The translations under genes were made by a program, and so were the position numbers. This document shows positions 17,012 to 25,725 of a stretch of DNA of 64,000 nucleotides, piece after piece. The notes under the pieces were generated by a model that ran no database searches, was not told the origin of the DNA, and saw only the letters and a list, made by a program, of their open reading frames with translations. The stretch is from Micromonospora vinacea. Lineage in GTDB: Bacteria > Actinomycetota > Actinomycetes > Mycobacteriales > Micromonosporaceae. The first letter of the stretch is position 1; each line of letters opens with the position of its first letter. The stretch lies in assembly GCF_015751785.1 (NCBI RefSeq), contig NZ_JADOTY010000001.1:4030001-4094000 (forward strand), in the 5' to 3' direction.

Positions 17012-17142
17012 GCTGCGCCCCTCCCCTGTGCCGGTCGGTCTGGCGGCGCCGGGTCCGGCGGGGGCGCCGTCGTACGGGCCTGCCGTGACCGTGGACATCT
17101 CGGACCGTACCGGTCTCCGGACCGACAGGTAACCCTCGGCGG

Positions 17143-18108
17143 TCAGTCGGTCGTCGCCTCGGATGTGGCGCCCCGGCGGGTAGCGGCGGCCAGTCCCAGC
17201 GCCAGCAGCACGCACACCGCACCGACCACGAAGAGGAGCGAGGCGGCCGGCTGGCCCAGCCACTCCCAGTACGGGTGCCAGGCCGGGTGCGGCTCGCCGA
17301 GGTGGTGGTGCAGCAGCGGCGGTGCGACCAGCAACACCGGCAGCCACCACAGCACCACGGCCACCCCGGCCAGGACGTTCACAGTGCCGCGTCGACGGCG
17401 TCCCTCGGTGCGTCGACTGGCCCAGCCGAAGACCAGCCAACCGGCCACCGCGCCCAGCGCCGTGCCGAGCACTCCGGCGGGGACCACAAGGGGCGGCGGC
17501 GCGCGGTGCAGCTCGACCGAGAGGTAGCTGGCGTCGACTGCTGTCTGCGAGGAGATCGAGGCGTTCAGGATGGTGTCGCCGCGGCGGGCGGTCACTGCGG
17601 TGTCGGTGACCTCCTGCGGGGTGGCGCACGTCTTGTCCGCGCAGCTGACCCGGTCGGACGCCTGCGGCTCGTACACCCGCCAGCCGGCACCGGTCAGGCG
17701 CTCCCGGGCCACCGTGACGATCTGCGCGGCGGGCACCGGCGGCGCGCCGAGGGCGCTGGCGCCGGTGGCGCTCTCCTGATACTCGCCGCCGTCACCGAAC
17801 AGCAGGGTCTTGACGGTCCCCAGGCGCAGCGCGTGCCCGTAGACGACGAAGAGCGCCGGCGGGGTGTCGATCTCGCCGAGGTCGTGGCCGGGGAAGACCT
17901 CGGTCAGGACGGCGGCGGCCTCGGCCCGGTCGGGTTGCGGTCGGGACGTCTCCCAGGCGGCCCGGCTCGCCAGGGCGCCGGTGAAGAGGCCGCAGATGAG
18001 CGCGGCGAGTGGCACCCAGGCGATGGCGGCGCCACCGGCGGGGCGGCCGAGGCGGCGCAGCAGCCGCGGCCCGAACGGACTGGTCGGCGCGGTGTCGCTC
18101 ACGGACAT
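17143..18108 (-). CDS. Membrane protein of unknown function
   Basis: A 321-aa protein with one N-terminal hydrophobic helix (about residues 30-48), an extracytoplasmic region of about 140 residues with two cysteines (SCADKTCATP) that could form a disulfide, and three further C-terminal helices. ATG 18108 follows GGAGG at a good distance. It lies 131 nt upstream of the M64 gene on the same strand. I do not recognise a family; secretion-linked or envelope roles are possible but not shown. Confidence 0.8.
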   Translation of the reverse strand: MSVSDTAPTSPFGPRLLRRLGRPAGGAAIAWVPLAALICGLFTGALASRAAWETSRPQPDRAEAAAVLTEVFPGHDLGEIDTPPALFVVYGHALRLGTVKTLLFGDGGEYQESATGASALGAPPVPAAQIVTVARERLTGAGWRVYEPQASDRVSCADKTCATPQEVTDTAVTARRGDTILNASISSQTAVDASYLSVELHRAPPPLVVPAGVLGTALGAVAGWLVFGWASRRTEGRRRRGTVNVLAGVAVVLWWLPVLLVAPPLLHHHLGEPHPAWHPYWEWLGQPAASLLFVVGAVCVLLALGLAAATRRGATSEATTD

Positions 18109-18253
18109 GGCCAACCTCCGGCTTGAGAATCAGGCCGAGCGACAGTACATCGACCAGGGGTCCGGGCGCGTCCCCCCGATGACGGCCGCCGGTGGTCGGG
18201 ATCGGCCAGGATAGGCGGGTGGCCGGTCACGGCCGCGACGAGGAGGGTGGGCG

Positions 18254-19366
18254 ATGCGGGTACGCGGACGGTTGACCTGGGGGCGGCGTGCTCGCGCGGG
18301 TGCGGTGCTGACCGCGGTGCTCGCGGGCGTGCTGCCGCCGGCCGTGGTGCTGGCGCCGGGCGCCGCCACGGCGGGCGCGGCGGCGGGGACGCCGGTCTGC
18401 CAGGTGCGCGACGACCGGCTCCGTGAGATCTCCGGCATGGTCGCCACCGACGACGGGTACGTGGTGATCAACGACGGGGCCGACGACGAGGCCCGCCGGC
18501 GGATCTTCTACCTCAACCAGCGTTGCGCGGTGACGCGAACCGTCTCCTTTCCGTCCCGCCCCCGCGACACCGAGGACCTGGCCATCGGCCGGGACGGCAC
18601 CGTCTGGGTCGCCGACATCGGCGACAACGACCGCTCCCGGCCGACGGTGGGCGTGTGGCGGCTCGCGCCGGGGGCGAAGCGGCCGGTGCTGCACCGGATG
18701 AGCTACCCGGACCGTCCGCACGACGCCGAGGCGCTGCTGCTCGACGGGTCCGGTCGACCACTGATCGTCACCAAGGGCGGCAGCGGCACCGTCTTCCTGT
18801 ACGCGCCGGCCACCGCGTTGCGGCCGGACGCGACGACGCCGCTGACCGCGCTCGGCCAGGTGACAGTGCCGTCGACCACGACCAGCAACCCGTTCTCGTT
18901 CCTGGGGCGCGGGGTGATCACCGGTGCGGCGAGCGCGCCCGAGGGACGGCGGGTGGTGCTGCGCAGCTACGCCGACGCCTTCGAGTACGACGTACCCGAC
19001 GGCGACGTGGTCCGCGCGTTGACCACCGGCACCCCGCGGATCACCCCGCTGCCGGACGAGCCCCAGGGCGAGTCGATCACCTACAGTCGGGACGGCCGGT
19101 CGTTGCTCACGGTCTCCGAGTCCGCCGGTCAACCAGCCGGCACCCGCTCGACGATCCTGCGCTACCCGGCGACCGCCAGCGCTGCCACTGCCGCGCCCTC
19201 CACAGAGTCCGTCGACCCGGTGGCGCCCACTGCGGTCCGTCCGGCCGCCGGGGAGGTCGGCGGAGGGGGTGGGCGGACCTGGCCGCTGGCCCTCGGCGCG
19301 GGGACACTGCTGATCCTGCTCGGGTTGGCCGCCGCGCTCTGGTGGAGGCACACCGCGCGCCAGTGA
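18254..19366 (+). CDS. Secreted, C-terminally membrane-anchored beta-propeller-like protein
   Basis: A 370-aa protein with an N-terminal signal peptide (hydrophobic stretch at about residues 15-35), a beta-rich middle with propeller-like repeats (REISGMVATDDGYVVIND, DLAIGRDGTVWVADIGDND, EALLLDGSGRPLIVTKG, GESITYSRDGRSLLTVSE), a Pro/Ala/Gly linker and a C-terminal transmembrane helix followed by a short basic tail. The topology is outside-facing with a cytoplasmic tail. The ATG follows GAGGAGGG. No catalytic motif is visible; it may be a binding or sensing protein. Confidence 0.78.
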   Translation: MRVRGRLTWGRRARAGAVLTAVLAGVLPPAVVLAPGAATAGAAAGTPVCQVRDDRLREISGMVATDDGYVVINDGADDEARRRIFYLNQRCAVTRTVSFPSRPRDTEDLAIGRDGTVWVADIGDNDRSRPTVGVWRLAPGAKRPVLHRMSYPDRPHDAEALLLDGSGRPLIVTKGGSGTVFLYAPATALRPDATTPLTALGQVTVPSTTTSNPFSFLGRGVITGAASAPEGRRVVLRSYADAFEYDVPDGDVVRALTTGTPRITPLPDEPQGESITYSRDGRSLLTVSESAGQPAGTRSTILRYPATASAATAAPSTESVDPVAPTAVRPAAGEVGGGGGRTWPLALGAGTLLILLGLAAALWWRHTARQ

Positions 19367-19395
19367 GTGGGCCGGGCCTGCGGCAGGATGGGGGG

Positions 19396-20445
19396 ATGTC
19401 CGTCCTGTCCACGTTGCGCCACCCGATCGTCGCCGCCCCGATGGCTGGTGGCCCGTCCACGCCCGCGCTGGTGGCCGCCGTCTCCGCAGCGGGTGGGCTG
19501 GGCTTCCTCGCCGCCGGGATGATCGACACCGGTCGGCTGGTCGCCGACGTCGCCGAGGCCCGCGCGCGTACCGATCGGCCGTTCGGCGTCAACGTCTTCC
19601 TGCCCGACCCCGGCGGCGTCGACGAGGCCGCCATTCGGGCGTACGCCGAACGGCTCGCCCCGCAGGCAGCGCAGCGCGGGGTGAGCCTGGGCGATCCGGT
19701 GGGCGGCGACGACGCGTACCCGGAGAAGCTGGCCGCGCTGCTCGCGGACCCGGTCCCGGTCGTGTCCTTCGTGTTCGGGCTGCCCGACCGGGCGGCGGTG
19801 ACCGCCCTGCGCGAGCGGGGCACCGAGGTGTGGGCCACCGTGACCCGTCCGGACGCCGCGGCCACCGCCGCCGACCTGGGGGTGGACGCGGTGGTGGTAC
19901 AGGGCACCGAGGCCGGTGGGCATCGCGGCGGCCTACCGGACGACGACGACTACGGGTTGCTGCCGCTGCTCCGGCTGACCGCCGCCCGCTGTGACCGGCC
20001 GTTGGTGGCCGCGGGTGGCCTCGTCGACGGCCCCTCGGTGGCCGCCGTGCTGGCCGCCGGCGCCGCCGCCGCGCAACTCGGCACGGCCTTCCTGCGCTGC
20101 CCGGAGGCGGGCAGCTCGCCGATGCACCGGGCGGCGGTGGCCAGTGCCACGCCGACCGCGTTGACCCGGTCCTACACCGGTAAGCGGGCCCGTGGCGTGG
20201 CGAACGACTTCCTGCGCCAGCACGACGCGGTGGCACCGCGCGGTTACCCCCAGGTGCTGCACCTGACGCGTCCACTGCTCGCTGCCGCCCGGAGCGACGG
20301 GGACGCGTCGGTGGCCAACCTGTGGGCCGGGCAGGCGCACCCGCTGGTCCGGGACCTGCCGGCGGCGCAGGTGGTGGCCGAGGTGAGTGTCGGCGCCCAG
20401 GCCGCGCTGGCCACAGTGGTCGAGCGGTCCCGCCGCTGGGGCTGA
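19396..20445 (+). CDS. Nitronate monooxygenase / 2-nitropropane dioxygenase family flavoprotein
   Basis: A 349-aa FMN-dependent TIM-barrel enzyme that oxidises alkyl nitronates. It begins with HPIVAAPMAGGPSTP. The phosphate/FMN segment VVVQGTEAGGHRG carries the catalytic histidine region, and AAGGLVDG and QLGTAFLRCPE are family landmarks. ATG 19396 is preceded by CAGGAT at 6 nt and a G-run, so it may be leaderless. It is 29 nt after the membrane-anchored protein gene on the same strand but is probably independent. The physiological role is usually detoxification of propionate-3-nitronate or similar compounds. Confidence 0.88.
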   Translation: MSVLSTLRHPIVAAPMAGGPSTPALVAAVSAAGGLGFLAAGMIDTGRLVADVAEARARTDRPFGVNVFLPDPGGVDEAAIRAYAERLAPQAAQRGVSLGDPVGGDDAYPEKLAALLADPVPVVSFVFGLPDRAAVTALRERGTEVWATVTRPDAAATAADLGVDAVVVQGTEAGGHRGGLPDDDDYGLLPLLRLTAARCDRPLVAAGGLVDGPSVAAVLAAGAAAAQLGTAFLRCPEAGSSPMHRAAVASATPTALTRSYTGKRARGVANDFLRQHDAVAPRGYPQVLHLTRPLLAAARSDGDASVANLWAGQAHPLVRDLPAAQVVAEVSVGAQAALATVVERSRRWG

Positions 20446-20501
20446 CCAGGACGCCGGTAACCGGCTCGGGCGGGCGGGGACAGGCCGGGCGGGCAACCCG
20501 T

Positions 20502-20507
20502 TAGAGT
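20502..20507 (+). promoter_or_regulatory. -10 box TAGAGT, leaderless start
   Basis: TAGAGT ends 6 nt before GTG 20514, with no ribosome-binding site between them. Confidence 0.6.
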
Positions 20508-20513
20508 CTCGCC

Positions 20514-21608
20514 GTGATCGAGATCGGTGCGCAGGTCGACCTGTCCCACCCGGCTGAGCGGGTCTGGCGCGCCCTGACCGATCGGGAGTTGCTCGGCCGG
20601 TGGTTCGCCGAGGCCGAGACTGTCGAGGGCGTAGCGGACCGGATGCTGCTGCACACCGCCGGCCTGCCCGGCTTCGAGGCCAACGTCGAGGTCGAGGTGA
20701 CCGAGCGGCAGGAGCCGGACCTCCTCGTGCTGGCCTGCGACGAGGCCGGCCGGCTCAGCGAGCTGACCTGCGCGGTCACTGTCACGAAGCAGGGCTGCCG
20801 GCTGGAGCTACGGGAGGTCAGCACGCACGGCGCGTGGTCCGCCGAGCAGCACGACCCCCGGGAGCAACAGCTCCGGCAGGCGCTGACCGTGCGGCTGCCG
20901 GCCATCCTCGACTGGCTCGCCTTCCAGCAGGTCGACCTGCGCCGCGCCGACGGTGGGATGACCGCGGAACTGCCGCTGATCGGCGTACGCGGCAAGGCCG
21001 GCCGCAACCCTCGTCGGCGTCGCACGCTGGTCGCCGTGGTCGCCGGGGCCGTGCTGGTGGCGGGGACGGCGGCATGGGTGACGTTGCCACCCGACGCGAA
21101 GCCCGCCGCCGCGCCCGCGCCGACGGCCACCGCGTCACCGACAGTGACGGCCGACAGGGCCGCAGTGGCGCCCACCGCGACCCTCTCGGCGCGCCCTTCG
21201 CGGACCACCGCGTCGGCGACCACCCGCCCGAGCCGGACCCCGTCGGCGAAGCCCTCGCGGACACCCGCGTCGGCCGCCCCGCCTCCGCCATCGGCGCCGT
21301 CCATCACGGCCCGCTACGAGACCGAATCCGACCGACTGTTCGGCTACACGGGCGAGATCGTCGTCGGCAACCCCGGCGGCGCGCCGGTGACGGACTGGGC
21401 CGTGGTGGTCACCCTCGCCGAAGGCACCACCGTCGACGACGTCGACGGCGCGAACTGGCGACAGGACGGACGGGCGATCACCTTCACCGGCGGCGCCGTG
21501 GCGGCCGGGGGATCCCGGACGATCAGCTTCGACGTCCGCGACAGCCGGCCGAAGGCCCGGGAACCGGAGAGCTGCACGATCGGCGGGCAACAGTGCGCGG
21601 GGCTCTGA
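20514..21608 (+). CDS. SRPBCC-domain protein fused through a membrane helix to a CBM2-like domain
   Basis: A 364-aa protein with an unusual architecture. Residues 1-150 are an SRPBCC/AHSA1-like ligand-binding domain without a signal peptide (HPAERVWRALTDRELLGRWF start). A basic stop-transfer (NPRRRR) and one hydrophobic helix occupy about 170-190. A Pro/Ala/Ser/Thr linker follows (192-262, with repeated RPSRT/KPSRT). Residues 265-364 resemble a family 2 carbohydrate-binding module (YTGEIVVGNPGGAPVTDW, TISFDV, two C-terminal cysteines). Basic residues before the helix predict the SRPBCC domain inside and the CBM outside. This suggests a surface polysaccharide sensor or anchor. It lies 13 nt before a maltokinase-cap gene. 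Confidence 0.85.
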   Translation: MIEIGAQVDLSHPAERVWRALTDRELLGRWFAEAETVEGVADRMLLHTAGLPGFEANVEVEVTERQEPDLLVLACDEAGRLSELTCAVTVTKQGCRLELREVSTHGAWSAEQHDPREQQLRQALTVRLPAILDWLAFQQVDLRRADGGMTAELPLIGVRGKAGRNPRRRRTLVAVVAGAVLVAGTAAWVTLPPDAKPAAAPAPTATASPTVTADRAAVAPTATLSARPSRTTASATTRPSRTPSAKPSRTPASAAPPPPSAPSITARYETESDRLFGYTGEIVVGNPGGAPVTDWAVVVTLAEGTTVDDVDGANWRQDGRAITFTGGAVAAGGSRTISFDVRDSRPKAREPESCTIGGQQCAGL

Positions 21609-21609
21609 C

Positions 21610-21615
21610 TAGGCT
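21610..21615 (+). promoter_or_regulatory. -10 box TAGGCT, leaderless start of the maltokinase-cap gene
   Basis: TAGGCT ends 6 nt before ATG 21622 and overlaps the end of the preceding gene, so this gene has its own promoter although it is almost contiguous with the upstream one. Confidence 0.6.
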
Positions 21616-21621
21616 GCGGTC

Positions 21622-22257
21622 ATGGCACTGCTGCACAGGGCGACCCTGCACCCCACGAAACTGGACCTGCTGACCACCTGGCTGCCCAACCGACAGTGGT
21701 TCGCCGGGCCGGCCGGCGTCGAGTTGGTGAGCCGAGGCGCCTACCGCTTCGACGACCCGGCCGGCGAGGTCGGCATCGAGACGATGCTGGTCGGTGCCGC
21801 CGACGGTCCGGTCCACCATGTCCCGCTCACCTACCGTGCCGCGCCCCTCGACGGTGCGGACGGGTGGCTGGTCGGCACCACCGAGCACTCGGTGCTCGGC
21901 CGGCGCTGGGTGTACGACGGCTGCGTCGACCCGGTGTACGCCGCCGCGCTCGCCCACGCGACCCTCACCGGCAGCGGCCAGGCGGAGGAGTACTTCGAGG
22001 TCGACGGCCGGCGCGAGGTGCGTGAACCGACGGTGACGGTCGTCGTCGACGGCGCCGCCGACGCCCAGGTGCCGGCCGTGGGCGCGGTGCGACGGGTGGT
22101 CGACGAGGACCGCACGCTCATCGACACCGACACCGTCGAGCTGGTCGTCGTGCGCAGGCCCGGGGCCGGGGCCGACGGGCCGGCCGGGGGCACGCTGAGC
22201 GGCAGATGGCACGGTCAGTCCACTACCGTGCCGCTGGCGTACGTCAGAACGCGCTGA
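21622..22257 (+). CDS. Stand-alone maltokinase N-terminal cap-like protein
   Basis: A 211-aa cytoplasmic protein resembling the N-terminal cap of actinobacterial maltokinases and of trehalose synthase/maltokinase proteins (LLTTWLPNRQWFAG opening, then VPLTYRAAPL and EHSVLGRRWVYDGCVDPVYAAALAHA). The kinase catalytic domain is absent; the gene ends at about the place where the cap would meet it. Such orphans may modulate glucan or maltose-1-phosphate metabolism, but this is unproven. It is followed at once by a strong bidirectional hairpin. Confidence 0.8.
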   Translation: MALLHRATLHPTKLDLLTTWLPNRQWFAGPAGVELVSRGAYRFDDPAGEVGIETMLVGAADGPVHHVPLTYRAAPLDGADGWLVGTTEHSVLGRRWVYDGCVDPVYAAALAHATLTGSGQAEEYFEVDGRREVREPTVTVVVDGAADAQVPAVGAVRRVVDEDRTLIDTDTVELVVVRRPGAGADGPAGGTLSGRWHGQSTTVPLAYVRTR

Positions 22258-22264
22258 ACTGTGC

Positions 22265-22300
22265 GCGGTGGGCGGCCCGATCGCTCGGGCCGCCCACCGC
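22265..22300. terminator. 16-bp perfect bidirectional terminator
   Basis: GCGGTGGGCGGCCCGA and its perfect complement flank the loop TCGC. It lies in the 45-nt gap between two convergent stop codons and is among the strongest hairpins in the window. Confidence 0.88.
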
Positions 22301-22302
22301 TC

Positions 22303-24339
22303 TCACCACTGCGCCGGAGGCGGGGGCGGCGACACGGGCGGCCGGTCGTCGCAGGTGATGGTGTTGGGCAGCAGCCACGGCGCGAGCCACCCGCCGTCGT
22401 TACCGCCGAGGTCGGTCAGTGTGAACTCCGAACCGGCCGGGGTGAAGTGGAACGATCCGCAGTTGTTGACGCCGACCGCGCCGACGTTGCGGGCGTCCAC
22501 GTTGGCGAACGAGGCCGACCCGGCCGCGCGGGCGCTGACCACCGAGGTGCCGGTGCCGTCGACACGGACGTCCCGGAAGCGCGCATCGGAGATCGAGTAG
22601 AGATCCTTCACCGGCCAGTCGCTGACCAGCATGATCGCGTTGTACGTGTTGTCCAGGTACGCGTCGCCGGTCACCTCGATGGGCGCCTCGATGCTGCGAT
22701 CCAGGGCGAAGACCCAGAGCGCGCCCAGCCCGATGTTCCAGTTCAGCTCGTAGGTGCCGGCGCGGGCGGTGGTGTTGTTGGTGAACCGCAGGTGCCCGGT
22801 GAACGGCTCCGCACCGAAACGGGCACCGGCGTGCAGACCGCTGCCCTCGCGTACCGGGTCGGCGACCAGGTTGTGCGAGACGGTGGTGTCGGTGCCGCCG
22901 TAGATGGCGATGCCGTTGGCCAGGGTCGGTGACTGCACGGTGTTGTGGTCGAACGTGTTCCGCGCGTTGGCCGTCTTCTCCGACCACATGGCCAGGCCGT
23001 CGTCGCCGGTGTTGCGGACGAAGTTGTGCGCCACGAGGGAGTCGGTCACGCCGGTGTGGAAGTTGAGCGCGTCGGCGATCTGGTCGACGATGATGTTGTT
23101 GGTGACGCGGACGTTGCGCATCGGGCCGTCGAACCACAGGCCCGCCTTGGTGTGGTGCAGGTAGAGCCCGTCGACTGTGGAGTCGCTCATCGCCCCACCG
23201 ATCCCGTTGACCTGGTCGGTGTCGATGCGCTCGCGCACGTCGCCCTCGATGGCGAAGCCTGCGAGGTGCACGTTACGGCTGCCGCCGTCGGCGGCGTCCC
23301 GACCATAGAACCCGACTCCGGTATGCACCGAGCCGTCCGGCGCGGGGGTCGGCAGGGCGACCTCGCGGCCCTTGATGATGGTGTACCAGTTGCCGGCGCC
23401 CTCGATGGTCACGTCGTCGACGATGATGTGCCGGTTGACCTGGTAGGTGCCCGGTGGGATGTACACCGTGAGGTGGGCGCGTCGAGCGAAGGCGATGGCC
23501 CGGTCCAGCGCGTCGGCGGAGTCCCGCCGGCCGGTGGGGTCGGCGCCGAAGGCGAGGACGTTCGCCGCGAGCAGCCGGACGTGCGGCGGCGCGACCAACT
23601 CGGAGTCGAGCAGGTCGATGACGGTCCAGGCGGCGGCGCTACCGGGCGGCGCGGTGAGCCGGACCTTGTCGCCGGCCCGGTAGGTGCGCCCGAGCAGCAG
23701 CCGCTGCTCGTCGTAGAAGTGGGTGGGCCGGAACGGCTTGTCGATGCTCGGGTACGGCGTGGTGGCCGACGGCACGCACTGGCACTCGGTGATCCACCAG
23801 TCCGGGTGCAGCAGCCCGGCCTGCGGGTCGTTGGTGAACGGGTACTGGTTGTAGAGCCACGAGTACTGCGAGGTGAGCGTCATGGTGCGCAGGTGCTTGC
23901 CGTTGACCGCGACTCGCAGCGGCGCGGTGATCCCACCGCCCTGCGGCGCGTCCGGGATGCTGTACCGCACGGTGATCCCGTTCGCCGCGCTGGGCAGGAC
24001 GAACTCCACGTACTCCCCGGGGGTGAGCCGGACCGCCCGGCGGCCGGAAGCCTCCGCGGGCAGCGTGTAGGCGGACCGGTCGGGCCCGATCAGCTCGCCG
24101 TTGGTGCGGGCGTTCTCGGCTTCCTGCTCGAGGAAGTCGACGTCCGCGCCACGTCCGGCGACCAGCGCCGGATCGAGGGCGGCCCGGGTGACCACCGGCT
24201 GCGCGCCAGCGGACGCGGGTGGACTGGCGGCGGCCACTGTGGGCCCGGCGACCAGCACGGCGAGACCGGCGGCTAGCGCGACGGCGGCGCCGCTGGGCCG
24301 GCCGGGGCGTCCCCGCGCCGGCATGAGGCTGCGAAACAT
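22303..24339 (-). CDS. Secreted right-handed parallel beta-helix glycan-active protein
   Basis: A 678-aa exported protein. A signal peptide (about residues 1-40) precedes a carbohydrate-binding-like domain (residues about 60-240: LEQEAENARTNGE, then VRYSIPDAPQGGG). The beta-helix begins around VLAFGADPTGRRDSADALD, the pectate-lyase/GH28/GH55-type entry strand, and continues with rungs such as VTIEGAGNWYTII and VRVTNNIIVDQIADALNFH. Order and length resemble mycodextranase/alpha-1,3-glucanase-type (GH87-like) proteins, but the catalytic aspartates cannot be assigned with confidence. GGAGG precedes ATG 24339; longer upstream frames are shadows. Likely degrades or binds an external polysaccharide. 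Confidence 0.83.
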   Translation of the reverse strand: MFRSLMPARGRPGRPSGAAVALAAGLAVLVAGPTVAAASPPASAGAQPVVTRAALDPALVAGRGADVDFLEQEAENARTNGELIGPDRSAYTLPAEASGRRAVRLTPGEYVEFVLPSAANGITVRYSIPDAPQGGGITAPLRVAVNGKHLRTMTLTSQYSWLYNQYPFTNDPQAGLLHPDWWITECQCVPSATTPYPSIDKPFRPTHFYDEQRLLLGRTYRAGDKVRLTAPPGSAAAWTVIDLLDSELVAPPHVRLLAANVLAFGADPTGRRDSADALDRAIAFARRAHLTVYIPPGTYQVNRHIIVDDVTIEGAGNWYTIIKGREVALPTPAPDGSVHTGVGFYGRDAADGGSRNVHLAGFAIEGDVRERIDTDQVNGIGGAMSDSTVDGLYLHHTKAGLWFDGPMRNVRVTNNIIVDQIADALNFHTGVTDSLVAHNFVRNTGDDGLAMWSEKTANARNTFDHNTVQSPTLANGIAIYGGTDTTVSHNLVADPVREGSGLHAGARFGAEPFTGHLRFTNNTTARAGTYELNWNIGLGALWVFALDRSIEAPIEVTGDAYLDNTYNAIMLVSDWPVKDLYSISDARFRDVRVDGTGTSVVSARAAGSASFANVDARNVGAVGVNNCGSFHFTPAGSEFTLTDLGGNDGGWLAPWLLPNTITCDDRPPVSPPPPPAQW

Positions 24340-24442
24340 CGGTGACCCTCCTGGATGGGTGGTGGTGGAGGTCCGCCCGGCGTTCCCCCGACGCCCGACA
24401 TTGATCGTCATGATGCAGCACCAGACATGGCACTGCAAGACA

Positions 24443-24472
24443 ACTATCGAACAATGAAAATAAACGACTATC
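24443..24472. promoter_or_regulatory. AT-rich regulatory stretch upstream of the beta-helix gene
   Basis: Two ACTATC copies (24443-24448 and 24467-24472), spaced 24 bp, flank an 18-bp AT-rich core. This is strikingly AT-rich for the window and lies about 100 bp upstream of the beta-helix start. It is a good candidate promoter/operator, perhaps for substrate induction; the regulator is unknown. Confidence 0.4.
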
Positions 24473-24545
24473 AGGCCGCAAGAAATGGACGGTCGTCGAG
24501 TTGAGGTGTCGCGCGTCGCCCGCCCCGACCAGCTCACGCCGGGCG

Positions 24546-24551
24546 TAGGCT
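24546..24551 (+). promoter_or_regulatory. -10 box TAGGCT, leaderless start of the NYN gene
   Basis: TAGGCT ends 7 nt before GTG 24559, with no ribosome-binding site, matching the leaderless pattern seen at several other genes. Confidence 0.6.
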
Positions 24552-24558
24552 GATCCGC

Positions 24559-25653
24559 GTGGATCAAGAAGACCGGATTGCCCTCTTCCTCGACTACGAG
24601 AACCTCGCGCTGGGCGCGCGCGACCATCGCGGCGGCGCGGCCTTCGACTTCCGGCCCATCGCCGACGCGCTGGCCGAACGAGGTCGGGTGGTGGTCCGCC
24701 GGGCGTACGCCGACTGGTCGTACTTCGACGAGGACCGCCGAATGCTCACCCGGTCCCACGTCGAGCTGATCGAGATCCCGCAGCGGATGGGCGCGTCCCG
24801 GAAGAACGCAGCGGACATCAAGATGGCCGTCGACGCGATCGAGTTGGCGTTCGAACGCGACTACATCTCCACCTTCGTCATCTGTAGCGGTGACAGCGAC
24901 TTCACCCCGCTGGTGCACAAGCTGCGCGAGCTGAACAAGCGGGTCATCGGGGTCGGTGTCGAGGGGTCCACCTCGGGGCTGCTGCCCCCGGCCTGCGACG
25001 AGTTCCTCTACTACGACCGGCTGGAGGGCGTGGACATCCCGCCGGCCCGGGGTAGGCGCGCGCGTCCCGCCGCCCGACAGGCCGGTGCCGAGCAGCGCGC
25101 ACCCGAGCCGGAGCGGGAGCAGGAGCCCGAGGTGGACCGCCGACCGGCGGGGGAGGAGCCCGGCCGGGACGTGGACGCCCTCGCCGTTTTCGTCGCCCAG
25201 TCGGTCGCCGGGTTGCAGGGCAGCGCCAACGGTGAGGTCACCGCCTCCCGACTCAAGCGCACCCTGCTGCGCAAGGACCCGACCTTCAGCGAGTCCGACT
25301 ACGGCTTCCGGACCTTCGGCGAACTGCTGCGTCACCTCGCCGAGCGCAACGTGATCGAGTTGGGCGAGGGCCCGGCGAAGGGTGACCCGGAGGTCTCGCT
25401 GCCCGAGCACGGCGACCGGGAGGTGGCGTTCGGCCTGCTCCGGGGCGTCGTGGCGGACCTGGGCAGCGGCGGCAACCCGGTGGCGTTGTCCGGATTGAAG
25501 AACCAGGTGCGCCGGGCCCGCCCGGACTTCAGCGAGAAGAAGCTCGGCTACCGCAGCTTCCTGCAGTTCTGCAAGGCCGCCGCCACCGCCGGCGTACTGG
25601 ACCTGCGCTGGAGCCCCGAAGCCGACGACTACCTGCTGACAACCCAGACCTGA
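24559..25653 (+). CDS. NYN-domain (PIN-like) ribonuclease with two LOTUS/OST-HTH domains
   Basis: A 364-aa cytoplasmic protein. Residues 1-160 form a NYN/LabA-type PIN nuclease fold with the expected acidic residues: IALFLDYENLALG, NAADIKMAVDAIEL and FVICSGDSDFTPLV. A charged linker (about 165-205) leads to two LOTUS/OST-HTH domains (about 210-275 and 290-360: SRLKRTLLRKDPTFSESDYGFRTF and LKNQVRRARPDFSEKKLGYRSF), which bind RNA in eukaryotic homologues. GTG 24559 is set by the -10 box. It is monocistronic. A role in RNA processing or turnover is likely, with target RNAs unknown. Confidence 0.88.
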   Translation: MDQEDRIALFLDYENLALGARDHRGGAAFDFRPIADALAERGRVVVRRAYADWSYFDEDRRMLTRSHVELIEIPQRMGASRKNAADIKMAVDAIELAFERDYISTFVICSGDSDFTPLVHKLRELNKRVIGVGVEGSTSGLLPPACDEFLYYDRLEGVDIPPARGRRARPAARQAGAEQRAPEPEREQEPEVDRRPAGEEPGRDVDALAVFVAQSVAGLQGSANGEVTASRLKRTLLRKDPTFSESDYGFRTFGELLRHLAERNVIELGEGPAKGDPEVSLPEHGDREVAFGLLRGVVADLGSGGNPVALSGLKNQVRRARPDFSEKKLGYRSFLQFCKAAATAGVLDLRWSPEADDYLLTTQT

Positions 25654-25701
25654 CCGCTCCGCCGGGGGTGGGGTTGCGGGGAGGGGGCAGAGTGGGGCGG
25701 G

Positions 25702-25725
25702 GCTCCTGATTCGCAAGTCAGGAGC
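25702..25725. terminator. Hairpin after the NYN gene
   Basis: GCTCCTGA/TCAGGAGC form an 8-bp stem with an 8-nt loop, about 50 nt after the NYN stop. It is followed by G-rich rather than U-rich sequence. Confidence 0.55.

Noticed and set aside
22303..25716. A single 1137-aa minus-strand protein covering the beta-helix gene and the region opposite the NYN gene
   Set aside because: Everything upstream of ATG 24339 is low-information antisense of the NYN gene; the signal peptide and GGAGG define the real start.
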